A DNA stretch of 64,000 bases from UBA285 sp049970695 (lineage in GTDB: Archaea > Thermoproteota > Thermoprotei_A > Sulfolobales > Desulfurococcaceae), in the NCBI GenBank assembly GCA_049970695.1, contig JBMFML010000001.1:124001-188000 (forward strand), read 5' to 3'. Of this stretch, positions 41,703 through 49,830 are shown piece by piece. The notes beneath the pieces are model-generated. The model made no database searches. It had not been told where the DNA came from and saw nothing but the letters and a program-made list of their open reading frames with translations. Numbering within the stretch: position 1 is the stretch's first letter; the number at the start of each line of letters is the position of its first letter. The translations under genes were made by a program, and so were the position numbers.

Positions 41703-41983
41703 GGTCGCTCCTCTTCAGTCCTACTCACTAGTTTCTTCGCTCTTTTCTTCAAGTCACGTAAGTGGTAGCCCTTCAAGTGCTCTATTAAGTCTTCAATAGA
41801 GTAAAAGAATGAGCTCTCGTACTCATAACTCTGCGGCTGGCTCTCGCCGAGACACTTAGATGCCGCGTGGATGCATATGGGGCATGCTATTAAACCCGTG
41901 ACTTTGTCTCTACACGTCCTGAACCTCACTCCGTGGTAGTCAACTTCGTAAACCTCCCAGCGAGGCTCCCAGGTGTAGGCCAA
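41699..41983 (-). CDS. Small C2H2-type zinc-finger-like protein
   Basis: A 94-residue protein with CPICIHAASKC...EDLIEHLKGYH, giving a C-x2-C spacing plus a later paired histidine region, suggesting one zinc finger. Start TTG 41983 is preceded by GAGGT, which partly overlaps the D box of the guide RNA just upstream. It is coupled to the PfkB kinase gene and could be a small nucleic-acid- or protein-binding factor. No family is recognised. Confidence 0.6.
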   Translation of the reverse strand: MAYTWEPRWEVYEVDYHGVRFRTCRDKVTGLIACPICIHAASKCLGESQPQSYEYESSFFYSIEDLIEHLKGYHLRDLKKRAKKLVSRTEEERP

Positions 41984-41989
41984 TTAGCA

Positions 41990-42048
41990 CAACCTCAGCC
42001 GGTTGATCCCTCTTCACCGCTCAGAGGCCTAAAGTATCATCACTGCTT
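41990..42048 (-). ncRNA. C/D box guide sRNA
   Basis: On the minus strand: C box GTGATGA (42043-42037), guide TACTTTAGGCCT (12), D' box CTGA (42024-42021), three-base spacer GCG, C' box GTGAAGA (42017-42011), guide GGGATCAACCGG (12), D box CTGA (41998-41995). All elements match the archaeal box C/D form. The D guide is complementary to CCGGTTGATCC at the 5' end of archaeal 16S rRNA; by the D-minus-5 rule it would methylate the first U after CCGG. The D' guide is complementary to GGCCTAAAG, a stretch known from the central 16S region (recalled, not searched). The C box contains the stop codon of the small gene upstream. Confidence 0.88.
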
Positions 42049-42228
42049 TTGCTTTTCTAAAGCAGCTAAAGCAGCGCCTCTCAAAACACTAAATGCTATT
42101 AAAGTCTTATTAATGAGGCTTTCTGCCTCGAATTTAAACATGCGATAATTTTCTACTAAGTGCTTTTTCGCGATTTCACTTAGATGTCTCAACTCGACTA
42201 ATACAGCTTCTTCGTGCCTGGTGCTCAT
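42040..42228 (-). CDS. Small hypothetical protein ending in the guide RNA C box
   Basis: A 62-residue, helical, alanine- and charge-rich protein starting at ATG 42228, six bases after the stop of the MBL hydrolase gene. Its stop codon TGA (42042-42040) lies inside the C box of the sRNA. It may be a genuine small protein, or its transcript may serve mainly as a carrier from which the guide RNA is cut. No family is recognised. Confidence 0.45.
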   Translation of the reverse strand: MSTRHEEAVLVELRHLSEIAKKHLVENYRMFKFEAESLINKTLIAFSVLRGAALAALEKQKQ

Positions 42229-42234
42229 GAATGC

Positions 42235-42888
42235 TCACGGGGGTGACGGCACTACTACCTTGTTTTTGAAGTCTCTCAGGTCAAATTTATTCGTAGCGAG
42301 TTTCACGATTTCGTAACCCTTGATTAGTTTAAGGAATGCGTCTACGGGCTTTAGTGGTAGCGTAGTCCCTGGGATCCAGTAATGCATAGGCATTACGTTA
42401 ATGGGGTTTACTAGCTTCACTAGTTCCCAGGCCTCTTCAGGCTCTATGGTGAAGGTCCCACCAACTGGTATTGCAAGCAGGTCTACACCTCTGAGCCTTG
42501 CTACTACGTCTTCGCTCGGTATCTCGCCCAAGTCGCCTAGATGCGCCACTCTGAAACCTTTAGCCTCGACTATATAGACCGCGTTCTCGCCTCTTCTCCT
42601 GCCTTTCTGCTTGTCGTGAAACGTCCTCAAGCCGGTGACTTTAATGTCGTCTATTAGGGTCTCTCCGTAGAACATCTTGAATACACGTGAACGGTCCTTC
42701 GAGACCGCATTAACAGCATTGTGGTCGAAGTGGTCGTGAGTAACGAGGATTAGATCGCCCCTGACATCAGGCTTTTTCAGACCTATGCTAGCGCCGTCGT
42801 GAGGATCTATTACGACTACATAGCTATTAATTGTCAACGATACACATGCGTGACCGTGCCACGCCACGATCATTAACTTCCAACCCAT
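42235..42888 (-). CDS. Metallo-beta-lactamase fold hydrolase (UlaG-like)
   Basis: A 217-residue MBL-fold hydrolase. The metal motif is THDHFDHN. The HLGDLG and the later MPMHYWIPG provide further ligands, matching the UlaG/YtnP-like group that often hydrolyses phosphodiesters or lactones. ATG 42888 (MGWKLMIVAWHGH) is the likely start. It is divergent from the GT2 glycosyltransferase across an AT-rich TTATATTTAAG region (42906-42916). Confidence 0.88.
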   Translation of the reverse strand: MGWKLMIVAWHGHACVSLTINSYVVVIDPHDGASIGLKKPDVRGDLILVTHDHFDHNAVNAVSKDRSRVFKMFYGETLIDDIKVTGLRTFHDKQKGRRRGENAVYIVEAKGFRVAHLGDLGEIPSEDVVARLRGVDLLAIPVGGTFTIEPEEAWELVKLVNPINVMPMHYWIPGTTLPLKPVDAFLKLIKGYEIVKLATNKFDLRDFKNKVVVPSPP

Positions 42889-42946
42889 TTAATGCTACGC
42901 GGTTGTTATATTTAAGTGTTACAGCTGCCAGATATCGTGATAAGAG

Positions 42947-44356
42947 ATGTTGAGCCCCGAGCTAGTGGGCGTTATAGCCGCGCTGCTGGCCCTGCTACCT
43001 CAGATTTGCACGTATGCTCATCACGCTGTGCTGTTAGTAGCTGGGAACAGGAAAGCTCGCATTCGCAGTAGTGCTTGTCGAGAAAAAGCCCAAGACATCT
43101 CCATCATACTACCCATTAGAAAGGAGCCTCTTGAATACGTTGAAAGGGCCCTTGAATACATCGGCTCACTGGGCCTACTAGATTACGAAGTCATCATCGT
43201 ATCGGACGACGAAGAAGCTGATAAAGAGAGGCTGCTCGAGCTCGTTAAAGAGGCTAGGCGCCGAGGAATAAATGTCTGGTTTATCTGGCGAAGCGTGCCC
43301 ACAGGCATGAGAAGCGGGGCTCTAAACGTCGGTCTCTTCGCGTCGCGTGGGCGCTACGTCTACGTCTACGACGTGGATACAGCCCCTGATAAGAGGCTCT
43401 TTGAGTGTGGTATTGAAGTACTGGAGAATTGTGACGAGTGTGTAGGGGCCGTTGGTAGGTGGGAGCCTCTAAAGGCAGAGAGCAGGGTAAGCAGCGCGCT
43501 GGCCCTGGGTTTGAGATTTTTTGTTGAAGTACTCTACAATGCCCGTAGCAAGCTCAATCTTCACATCTACCCCTTGGGGACGGGGACGCTTTACAAGTCC
43601 GACATCTTAAAGAATATCTTTGGAGGCTGGGATCCAAAGAGAATACAGGACGACGCTGAACTAGGCGCTAGGGCGCTGGTTCGGGGCCTTAAATTCGCTT
43701 ATCTCCAAGACTGCCTAGTCCGCGTTGAAAACCCATCTACGTATAGGAGCTTTAGAATACAGCAAGCGCGCTGGGCCTACGGCGCCACAGACGCCGCGAT
43801 TTCGAGAATTCGGGCCGTACTTTCTTCAAAAGCACCAATGGTCATCAGGCTCGAGGCGCTTCTCTACATGCTCCAATACCTACCCCAGGCGCTCAGCTTT
43901 ACTGGTGCTTTGCTGCTGGCTGCAGCTCAGCTAGTTTCTCCACGAGGCATTCTCGAGTCTATGTTCGCCGTTTTCACCACGTGGCTTGTTTTGACAGTAG
44001 TGTATTCGATGCTCATGTACGTGAAGGCTTGGCGGGGTAATCTATGGGGCTTTGCTGTTCTCCTGGGCAGGCTCTCCGCTATTACCGCGTCAGCCTCACC
44101 CTACATTACTGTGAATGTGTTAAAGGCTCTCCTAAGGATTGGGGAGACGTACAAGAGAACCCCTAAGGGGAGCTTCGAGCTGATCGCCACATCGCGCAGA
44201 ATTCCCTGGGAGCTCCTCTTCGGCTTGTTCTTTACCGCCAGCGGCGCGGCGTCTATAGTGAGTGGCTACGTGTTAACGGGCGCTTTCTTATTCGCATACG
44301 CAGCCGCCTTCCTCTACACCACAGTCAGGTTTAGTAGAGACGTTTTTTACAAGTAG
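42947..44356 (+). CDS. Membrane glycosyltransferase family 2 (cellulose synthase-like)
   Basis: A 469-residue integral membrane processive-type glycosyltransferase. An N-terminal helix is followed by the GT2 domain: ISIILPIRKEPLEYVERALEYI, a DxD site in VYDVDTA, TGTLYK, and the catalytic base region IQDDAELGARAL, then QQARWAYG, the Q-x-x-R-W type motif. It is followed by four or more C-terminal membrane helices. It would extend or add sugars to a surface glycan or lipid, using nucleotide-sugars such as those from the transferase at 7220. ATG 42947. Confidence 0.87.
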   Translation: MLSPELVGVIAALLALLPQICTYAHHAVLLVAGNRKARIRSSACREKAQDISIILPIRKEPLEYVERALEYIGSLGLLDYEVIIVSDDEEADKERLLELVKEARRRGINVWFIWRSVPTGMRSGALNVGLFASRGRYVYVYDVDTAPDKRLFECGIEVLENCDECVGAVGRWEPLKAESRVSSALALGLRFFVEVLYNARSKLNLHIYPLGTGTLYKSDILKNIFGGWDPKRIQDDAELGARALVRGLKFAYLQDCLVRVENPSTYRSFRIQQARWAYGATDAAISRIRAVLSSKAPMVIRLEALLYMLQYLPQALSFTGALLLAAAQLVSPRGILESMFAVFTTWLVLTVVYSMLMYVKAWRGNLWGFAVLLGRLSAITASASPYITVNVLKALLRIGETYKRTPKGSFELIATSRRIPWELLFGLFFTASGAASIVSGYVLTGAFLFAYAAAFLYTTVRFSRDVFYK

Positions 44357-44466
44357 TAGGCTGAAAAGCTAAAAGGTGGCAAGGAAAGAGGGACTCCCCC
44401 GTTGCCAGAGGCCGCCTAAAACCCCTGTTGACTTAAAACGCGGTTAAGTAGCAGAGACTGATGTAG

Positions 44467-47121
44467 GTGGAGTGCTTGCTTATCTACGCGAGAGACGATC
44501 CAAGCAGCGACGAAGTGCTCTCGATGCTCAGACCCTACGTTGCGAAGTGGTTTAAGAGCAGGTACGACGAGATGACGCCTGTTCAGAGGAAAACCGTTCC
44601 ACTAGTAAAGCAAGGGCGCTCTGTCCTAGTTTCAAGCCCAACGGGTACTGGTAAGACCTTGGCCGTTTTCCTGGGAATAATAGACAACATGTACGAATAC
44701 TACGAAAAGCATGGTAAGCTCCCCGAGGGTGTTTACGTTGTTTACGTAAGCCCCCTCAGGGCACTTAACAATGACATGCGGAAAAACCTCTACGAGCCGT
44801 GCAAAGGTGTTGTTGAAACCGCGCGTGAAATGGGAGTGGAACTGCCGGAGATAAGAATAGCCGTTAGAACCAGCGATACATCATCGTATGAAAAGCAAAA
44901 AATGGCGAAGAACCCCCCACACATACTTATAACAACACCCGAGAGCCTGGCTCTAGCACTAAATGCACCTAAGTTCAGGAAAGCCCTCGAGAACGTTCAC
45001 ATAGTCGTAGTCGACGAAATCCACGAACTCGCCTCAAGTAAGCGGGGGAGTCACCTAGCTGTCAGCCTCGAGAGGCTGGAAAACTTGGCTGGTAGGCCGC
45101 TTCAGCGAATAGGGCTCAGCGCGACTATTGCACCACTAGAAGAAGTCGCGCTCTTCCTCGTTGGCTACAACGACGATGGCTCGCCTAGGGACTGCTACAT
45201 AGTAGACGCGAGATTTGACAAGAAAGTAGACATAAGAGTTGTGGCGCCGGTTAAAGACCTAGTGTACACGCCTGCCGAGGCTCTCAACGAGGCGATATAC
45301 CGAAAACTCGTAGAAATGATAAAAGAACACAGGACTACTCTCGTGTTCACTAATACCAGGAGTTCAACTGAGAGAGTTGTCTTTAAGCTGAGAAAGCTCA
45401 TGGAGAAGGAGAAGATAGTCAACGCAGATGAAATCGAGGCGCATCATAGTAGCTTAAGCAGAGACTTGAGGCTTGAGATCGAGGATAAACTAAAGAAGGG
45501 TGAGCTGAGGGCTGTAGTAAGCTCCACCTCGCTAGAGCTTGGAATAGACATTGGCTACATAGACCTCGTAGTCTTACTCAGCAGCCCGAAGAGCGTTACG
45601 AGACTGCTTCAGAGGGTTGGAAGGTCTGGGCACCACATCAGGGAAGTCAGTAAGGGCAGAGTTCTTGTCGTAGATCGAGACGACCTTGTTGAGTGCACAG
45701 TCCTCTGTAAACTCGCAATGGAGAGGAAGATTGACAGAATCAGGATACCAAAGAACCCGCTTGACGTCTTGGCTCAACACATAGTGGGCTTGGCGCTAGA
45801 GAGGGATTGGAAGCTTGACGACGCTTACAGGCTGGTGAGGAGGACCTACACATTTCACGACCTAAGCTACGGGGACTTCTTAAACGTTGTGAAGTACTTA
45901 GCTGGCAAGCTCGGTGATTTCTACGAGCACCAGCGCATATACGCAAAAATATGGCTTGACGAAGAGAAGGGCACGTTCGGCAGGAAAAAGAGTACTAGGA
46001 TGATTTACTACTTAAATCTAGGCGTCATCCCAGACGAGAGCAAGGTCAAGGTCTTTACTACCGAGGGAAAGTACGTAGGAGACCTAGAGGAGGAGTTCGC
46101 AGAGTACTTGACTCCTGGAGACCTCTTCATTCTTGGAGGCCGCGTCTATGAGTTCGTTGGTAGTAAGGGCTTTGTAGCAATTGTTAAGAGGGCTGATGGG
46201 CAGAGACCAACTGTTCCAACGTGGTTTAGTGAAATGCTGCCACTAGCATTCGACTCCGCATTAGAGGTGGGTAAGTTCAGGCGGTTGGTTTCTAGAATGC
46301 TCGATGAACGGGGATATCACGAAACCGTCGAGTACCTGGTGCGCGAGTACAGGCTGGAAAGACACGCTGCAGAGTCTATATGTAAGTACATCATGGAGCA
46401 AAAGCTTTACACGGGTAATTTAGTGCCGTCAGATAAGCTCATTTTAATAGAAATATATGACGAGCCGGGTAGGCGCAATGTAATAGTACACTCATTATTT
46501 GGCAGAAGAGCCAATGAAGCTCTGGCAAGGCTCTACGCATACGTTATTGGCACGAAGCTAGGAGTAAACGTGAAAATAACGGTTACCGACAATGGCTTTA
46601 TGCTGACTCTACCAGGACACCCGAGTGCAGACTACGTAGAGCTCTTCAAGTCGATACCCATCGAAGACGCGTGGGACATCCTAACAAAGGTTGTGAGAAA
46701 AACTGAGCTCATTAAAAGGCGCTTTAGGCACGTTGCGGTGCGCAGCTTTATGCTACTACGCAGGTACAGAGACACAGAGAGATCTCTCCAAAAGCTCCAG
46801 CTAAACGCCGAAGAGCTCCTGAAAGCCGTTGAAGAAATACCAGACTTTCCGGTCTTAAAAGAAACCTACAGAGAGATACTAGTTGACTACATGCACATAG
46901 ATGAGGCCTTGCAGGTCTTGAGCGCAGTTAAAAGTGGTGATATAGAAGTGGCTGCGATAGGGCCTCTCGACACACCATCGCCATTTGCTCACTCCATTGT
47001 AGTACACGGCTACACGGACGTCGTGTTAATGGAAGACATGAGAAAGCTCTTAGCAAGGCTTCACGAAATGGTACTGAAGAAACTAGGAGTAGTAGATGTC
47101 GCTCTTCAAGCCTCTCGCTGA
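44467..47121 (+). CDS. Lhr-type DEAD/DEAH-box helicase
   Basis: An 884-residue superfamily 2 helicase. Motif Q/TPVQRKTVP is near 37-45, Walker A SSPTGTGKT at 56-64, motif II VVDEIHEL near 182, motif III LSATIAP, motif VI QRVGRSGHH. A long C-terminal region, including the Lhr core winged helix and domain 4, follows. It probably unwinds branched or R-loop DNA in repair. Start GTG 44467 with GGTGG upstream. Its 3' end overlaps the convergent hypothetical gene by 16 bases. Confidence 0.9.
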   Translation: MECLLIYARDDPSSDEVLSMLRPYVAKWFKSRYDEMTPVQRKTVPLVKQGRSVLVSSPTGTGKTLAVFLGIIDNMYEYYEKHGKLPEGVYVVYVSPLRALNNDMRKNLYEPCKGVVETAREMGVELPEIRIAVRTSDTSSYEKQKMAKNPPHILITTPESLALALNAPKFRKALENVHIVVVDEIHELASSKRGSHLAVSLERLENLAGRPLQRIGLSATIAPLEEVALFLVGYNDDGSPRDCYIVDARFDKKVDIRVVAPVKDLVYTPAEALNEAIYRKLVEMIKEHRTTLVFTNTRSSTERVVFKLRKLMEKEKIVNADEIEAHHSSLSRDLRLEIEDKLKKGELRAVVSSTSLELGIDIGYIDLVVLLSSPKSVTRLLQRVGRSGHHIREVSKGRVLVVDRDDLVECTVLCKLAMERKIDRIRIPKNPLDVLAQHIVGLALERDWKLDDAYRLVRRTYTFHDLSYGDFLNVVKYLAGKLGDFYEHQRIYAKIWLDEEKGTFGRKKSTRMIYYLNLGVIPDESKVKVFTTEGKYVGDLEEEFAEYLTPGDLFILGGRVYEFVGSKGFVAIVKRADGQRPTVPTWFSEMLPLAFDSALEVGKFRRLVSRMLDERGYHETVEYLVREYRLERHAAESICKYIMEQKLYTGNLVPSDKLILIEIYDEPGRRNVIVHSLFGRRANEALARLYAYVIGTKLGVNVKITVTDNGFMLTLPGHPSADYVELFKSIPIEDAWDILTKVVRKTELIKRRFRHVAVRSFMLLRRYRDTERSLQKLQLNAEELLKAVEEIPDFPVLKETYREILVDYMHIDEALQVLSAVKSGDIEVAAIGPLDTPSPFAHSIVVHGYTDVVLMEDMRKLLARLHEMVLKKLGVVDVALQASR

Positions 47122-47867
47122 TTCGCCTTTTTGCCTTCAGGCAATTTAAGTACCCTGTTCAAAACCGTGTCGCTAATTCCAAAAACGCTCTTTGCAACTG
47201 CTCTTATGTAGTCGTCACTTGGAGCTACCTTTGGAAAGCCTATTCTAATAGCAAGCGCCTTCTTATACGCCTCTTTTTCTTCTCTAGATCTTATCTCGCC
47301 TTTGTAAATCATTTCGCTAAGCTTCAAGCTAATGAAGAAGCGCACGTAGTTCTTGATAGTCCTCTCCTCCTGGGGGAATGCCTCGAGAGTCTTTAGCAAG
47401 ACTTCTCGGAACTCCTCTTCGCTTGAGAAGCCCAGTATGTACTTGGTCAATGGTATTCGCAGCATCCTCGCAATGGTATTTCCATCAATAGTTCCCGATG
47501 GAGACATCTTTTTGAGCTTCTCAGACGCCTTCTCGTAGTTCCCACTCAGCACTTCATTAATTGCTCCGTCTAGTTCTTCTTCAATGTAAAATACTTTGCC
47601 AAAAAGCTCGGGGAAGTCTAGGTGCAAGTGTAGTCCATACTTTCCGACAACGTAGAGCGTTGCCATTTCCTTATCGAAGATGTCTGCTGGAGTAGCTTTT
47701 CCCTTAATTGGCTGCAACTTGTGCATAGAATAAGCCTTCTTCAGCATATTAACCGCCTCGCTTCTAGTAATGCTGTCAATTTGCTTAGAGAGCTCGCTCA
47801 GTAGTTCAACTGCTACCCTTATTCTCTTCTTGTGAGGCAATTTCAAGGCCCTTCGCCGCTCTCTCAA
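47106..47867 (-). CDS. Thermoproteota-type hypothetical protein (DUF2192-like)
   Basis: A 253-residue, mostly helical, lysine-rich protein. It appears to match the DUF2192 family of Thermoproteota (VELLSELSKQIDSITRSEAVNML, LPLTKYILGF), but I cannot verify this. It is the last gene of a four-gene minus-strand operon; its start overlaps the end of the previous gene by 62 bases. There is no membrane segment or cysteine motif. The function is unknown. Confidence 0.6.
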   Translation of the reverse strand: MRERRRALKLPHKKRIRVAVELLSELSKQIDSITRSEAVNMLKKAYSMHKLQPIKGKATPADIFDKEMATLYVVGKYGLHLHLDFPELFGKVFYIEEELDGAINEVLSGNYEKASEKLKKMSPSGTIDGNTIARMLRIPLTKYILGFSSEEEFREVLLKTLEAFPQEERTIKNYVRFFISLKLSEMIYKGEIRSREEKEAYKKALAIRIGFPKVAPSDDYIRAVAKSVFGISDTVLNRVLKLPEGKKANQREA

Positions 47868-48126
47868 GCTCTCTCTTGATAAACCTCTTTACTCTCAGGT
47901 CAAAACTGGTTTTCCCTGTATACACTCTTATTTTACCGCTCTGCTTGTTCATAATAATCTTCACACGCGCGAGCCCTGCTGGGTTGCTTTCCAACTTGAA
48001 GTAGACTTCGTACTTAGACCCGCGTTCGCGTATCTCGCATGAAGCCACGTAAATGCCTTCCCTTCTCAAATACCAGGCAAGCTTCTCCACAATGTGCATT
48101 ACTATAGCAGGTTTCAAGGCTTCCAC
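47806..48126 (-). CDS. Hypothetical protein in HTH operon
   Basis: A 106-residue basic protein, probably alpha/beta (IYVASCEIRERGSKYEVYFKLESNPAGLARVKII). It overlaps both neighbours in the operon, by 13 bases with the upstream gene and 62 with the downstream gene. I recognise no family. The high lysine/arginine content suggests nucleic-acid contact, but this is only compositional. Confidence 0.55.
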   Translation of the reverse strand: MEALKPAIVMHIVEKLAWYLRREGIYVASCEIRERGSKYEVYFKLESNPAGLARVKIIMNKQSGKIRVYTGKTSFDLRVKRFIKRELERAAKGLEIASQEENKGSS

Positions 48127-48491
48127 GCATACTTTATCTTGACATAGCCCAGCGTATCGAGGATCTCAATGTACCATCCAGCGAGCTGCTTGATTAACTG
48201 GTTTTTGGCCTCCTCACAAGAGGCCCTGACACCGTACGTTTCCTCGAATGCGTCAACTAGTATGCTGCAGTGTACATCTGTACTCAGCTTGCCCCTAACG
48301 AAGTCTAATACCTCGTTGAAGTTTACACGCTTCTTCTCCACCATCTGCTTTATTTCGAGAAGGGTTTGTGATGCCGGAAGGAGGGAGGAGCAGTCTAGAC
48401 CCATACTCTTGCACTTCTTGAAGTAGCGTACGAGAAGCCTATAGTCTTCTACGAGCTTTCCACTAGATAAAAAAGGCACTTCTCCACTCAA
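48114..48491 (-). CDS. Hypothetical helical protein in HTH operon
   Basis: A 125-residue mainly helical protein with four cysteines (CKSMGLDCSS, VHCSILVDAF, ASCEEAK). It starts at ATG 48491, four bases downstream of the HTH gene's stop. The cysteine spacing is not a standard zinc finger. No family is recognised. Confidence 0.55.
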   Translation of the reverse strand: MSGEVPFLSSGKLVEDYRLLVRYFKKCKSMGLDCSSLLPASQTLLEIKQMVEKKRVNFNEVLDFVRGKLSTDVHCSILVDAFEETYGVRASCEEAKNQLIKQLAGWYIEILDTLGYVKIKYAWKP

Positions 48492-48495
48492 CGCT

Positions 48496-48837
48496 CTATA
48501 ACCCAGTGACTTCCCTCAGTTTCGACTTAATTAGCTCCTTATGCTTGTCTTCTACAGCGTTGTAGAGCATGCTTATTGCGGTGATTAGGTCATTTACCAC
48601 AATTTCGATTATTGCGTCCCTTTCGTAACTCGCAAGCGACTCAAAAACCCTTGCAAGCACGTTATCACTTGGATAAGACGCTCTCTTAATGTACTTTCGT
48701 ATGGCTGTCGGCGACACTCCAAGTATTCTAGAGAGCTCTGTAACGCTTCTTGTCGAGAGCAAGAGCTCTATAATCCTGTACCTGGCTTCTTTGCTAATCC
48801 ACTGAACTGGGAACTCCTTGCTAGCACCTTCACTCAC
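48496..48837 (-). CDS. HTH DNA-binding protein
   Basis: A 113-residue protein with a helix-turn-helix: SVTELSRILGVSPTAIRKYI (about 33-52), plus a C-terminal helical region that could dimerise. It is probably the transcription regulator of this four-gene operon and possibly of the divergent MDR-like gene. The frame extends to 48948, but GTG 48837 has GGGTG before it and lies downstream of the shared TATA region at 48872-48884. Confidence 0.72.
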   Translation of the reverse strand: MSEGASKEFPVQWISKEARYRIIELLLSTRSVTELSRILGVSPTAIRKYIKRASYPSDNVLARVFESLASYERDAIIEIVVNDLITAISMLYNAVEDKHKELIKSKLREVTGL

Positions 48838-48871
48838 GTTAAACACCCTAAGTGGGGGACTATGTAGTGGG

Positions 48872-48884
48872 TTAATAAATAAAA
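48872..48884. promoter_or_regulatory. Shared AT-rich TATA region for divergent genes
   Basis: TTAATAAATAAAA between the HTH operon (GTG 48837, minus) and the MDR-like gene (ATG 48898, plus). On the plus side the ATG lies about where transcription should start, so that mRNA is probably leaderless. Confidence 0.5.
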
Positions 48885-48897
48885 CCTTAAGTGCACA

Positions 48898-49830
48898 ATG
48901 CCTAGTATACTTACAGACTCCGCGCAGACGCCGCCACCTAGGTGCCACGAATTGAGACTAAAAGCAATAGTGTACAGAGGGCGCCTAGAAGTAGTAGACT
49001 ACCCCGCTGTACCAGCTAGCGAGGATCTCTTAGTAAAGCCCTTGTACGTTTACGTGGGAGATGTGGAGAACGCCATAATTAAGGGAACGCTGCCCCTAGT
49101 AAAGCCTGTTATTCTGGGATCCGTAGGCGTGGTAAAGGTCATCGAAGTTCTAGAGGGTTGGACGGAGTATACCGGTAAGACGTACTCAGTTACACCTATT
49201 GGTAGCATTGGCATACTGGGTGTACATTTAAACGGACTACTTACTAGCTATGTTTCTATTCCTCGATCATATATTGACGAAGAGCTTCCTCAGCCAACAC
49301 CTCTAGACTCCATTAAGCCCCTTGCCAAGCATGCAGGCGAAATTGCTACAATTAGCGAGGAGCCTGTTCTTGTCGAGGGCTGCGGAATTCTTGGAATTCT
49401 CGTTGGGTTGTTGCTCAGAAGGGCTGGCATCGAGCCGGTATATTACTGTGAGGAGAGGGCGGGCAGGGCTAGTGCTCTTGGCTTCAACGTCCACAGCAAT
49501 GTCGGAAGCCTCGGGACTAAGTGGCGAACAATAATATTGACGAGTACGAGCGCGTCATCCAAGTACGCACTACTATGGGGGCTCGAATACAGTCACGTAG
49601 TCATTTCACCACTTTCATTCACGAAGTGGGTGCCCCTGCCTCTAAGCAAAGTAGAATCGTTCAAGCTCTCGGTGGTGACTAGGGCTGAGCACTACAATGC
49701 AGAACACGTTAGATCCGTGCTGAAAGATGTTGCGAGAAACATAAAAGTAATTAGCGTAGATGACGTGGAAAAGGCCCTTGGACTCCTGCCCACTAGGGGG
49801 CTTGGAACAGTAATAGCGCTCAAAGGCTAG
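48898..49830 (+). CDS. Medium-chain dehydrogenase-like protein lacking zinc-binding residues
   Basis: A 310-residue protein with the MDR (alcohol dehydrogenase) two-domain layout. The N-terminal catalytic domain is followed by a Rossmann domain with VLVEGCGILGILVGLLLRRAG and an acidic position at VYYCEERAGRAS. The usual C-G-x-D and G-H-E zinc region is replaced (VGDVENAIIKG, LGSVGVV), so it is unlikely to be a zinc alcohol dehydrogenase. The first 20 residues before LRLKAIVYRGRLEV are an extension. ATG 48898. Confidence 0.65.
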   Translation: MPSILTDSAQTPPPRCHELRLKAIVYRGRLEVVDYPAVPASEDLLVKPLYVYVGDVENAIIKGTLPLVKPVILGSVGVVKVIEVLEGWTEYTGKTYSVTPIGSIGILGVHLNGLLTSYVSIPRSYIDEELPQPTPLDSIKPLAKHAGEIATISEEPVLVEGCGILGILVGLLLRRAGIEPVYYCEERAGRASALGFNVHSNVGSLGTKWRTIILTSTSASSKYALLWGLEYSHVVISPLSFTKWVPLPLSKVESFKLSVVTRAEHYNAEHVRSVLKDVARNIKVISVDDVEKALGLLPTRGLGTVIALKG

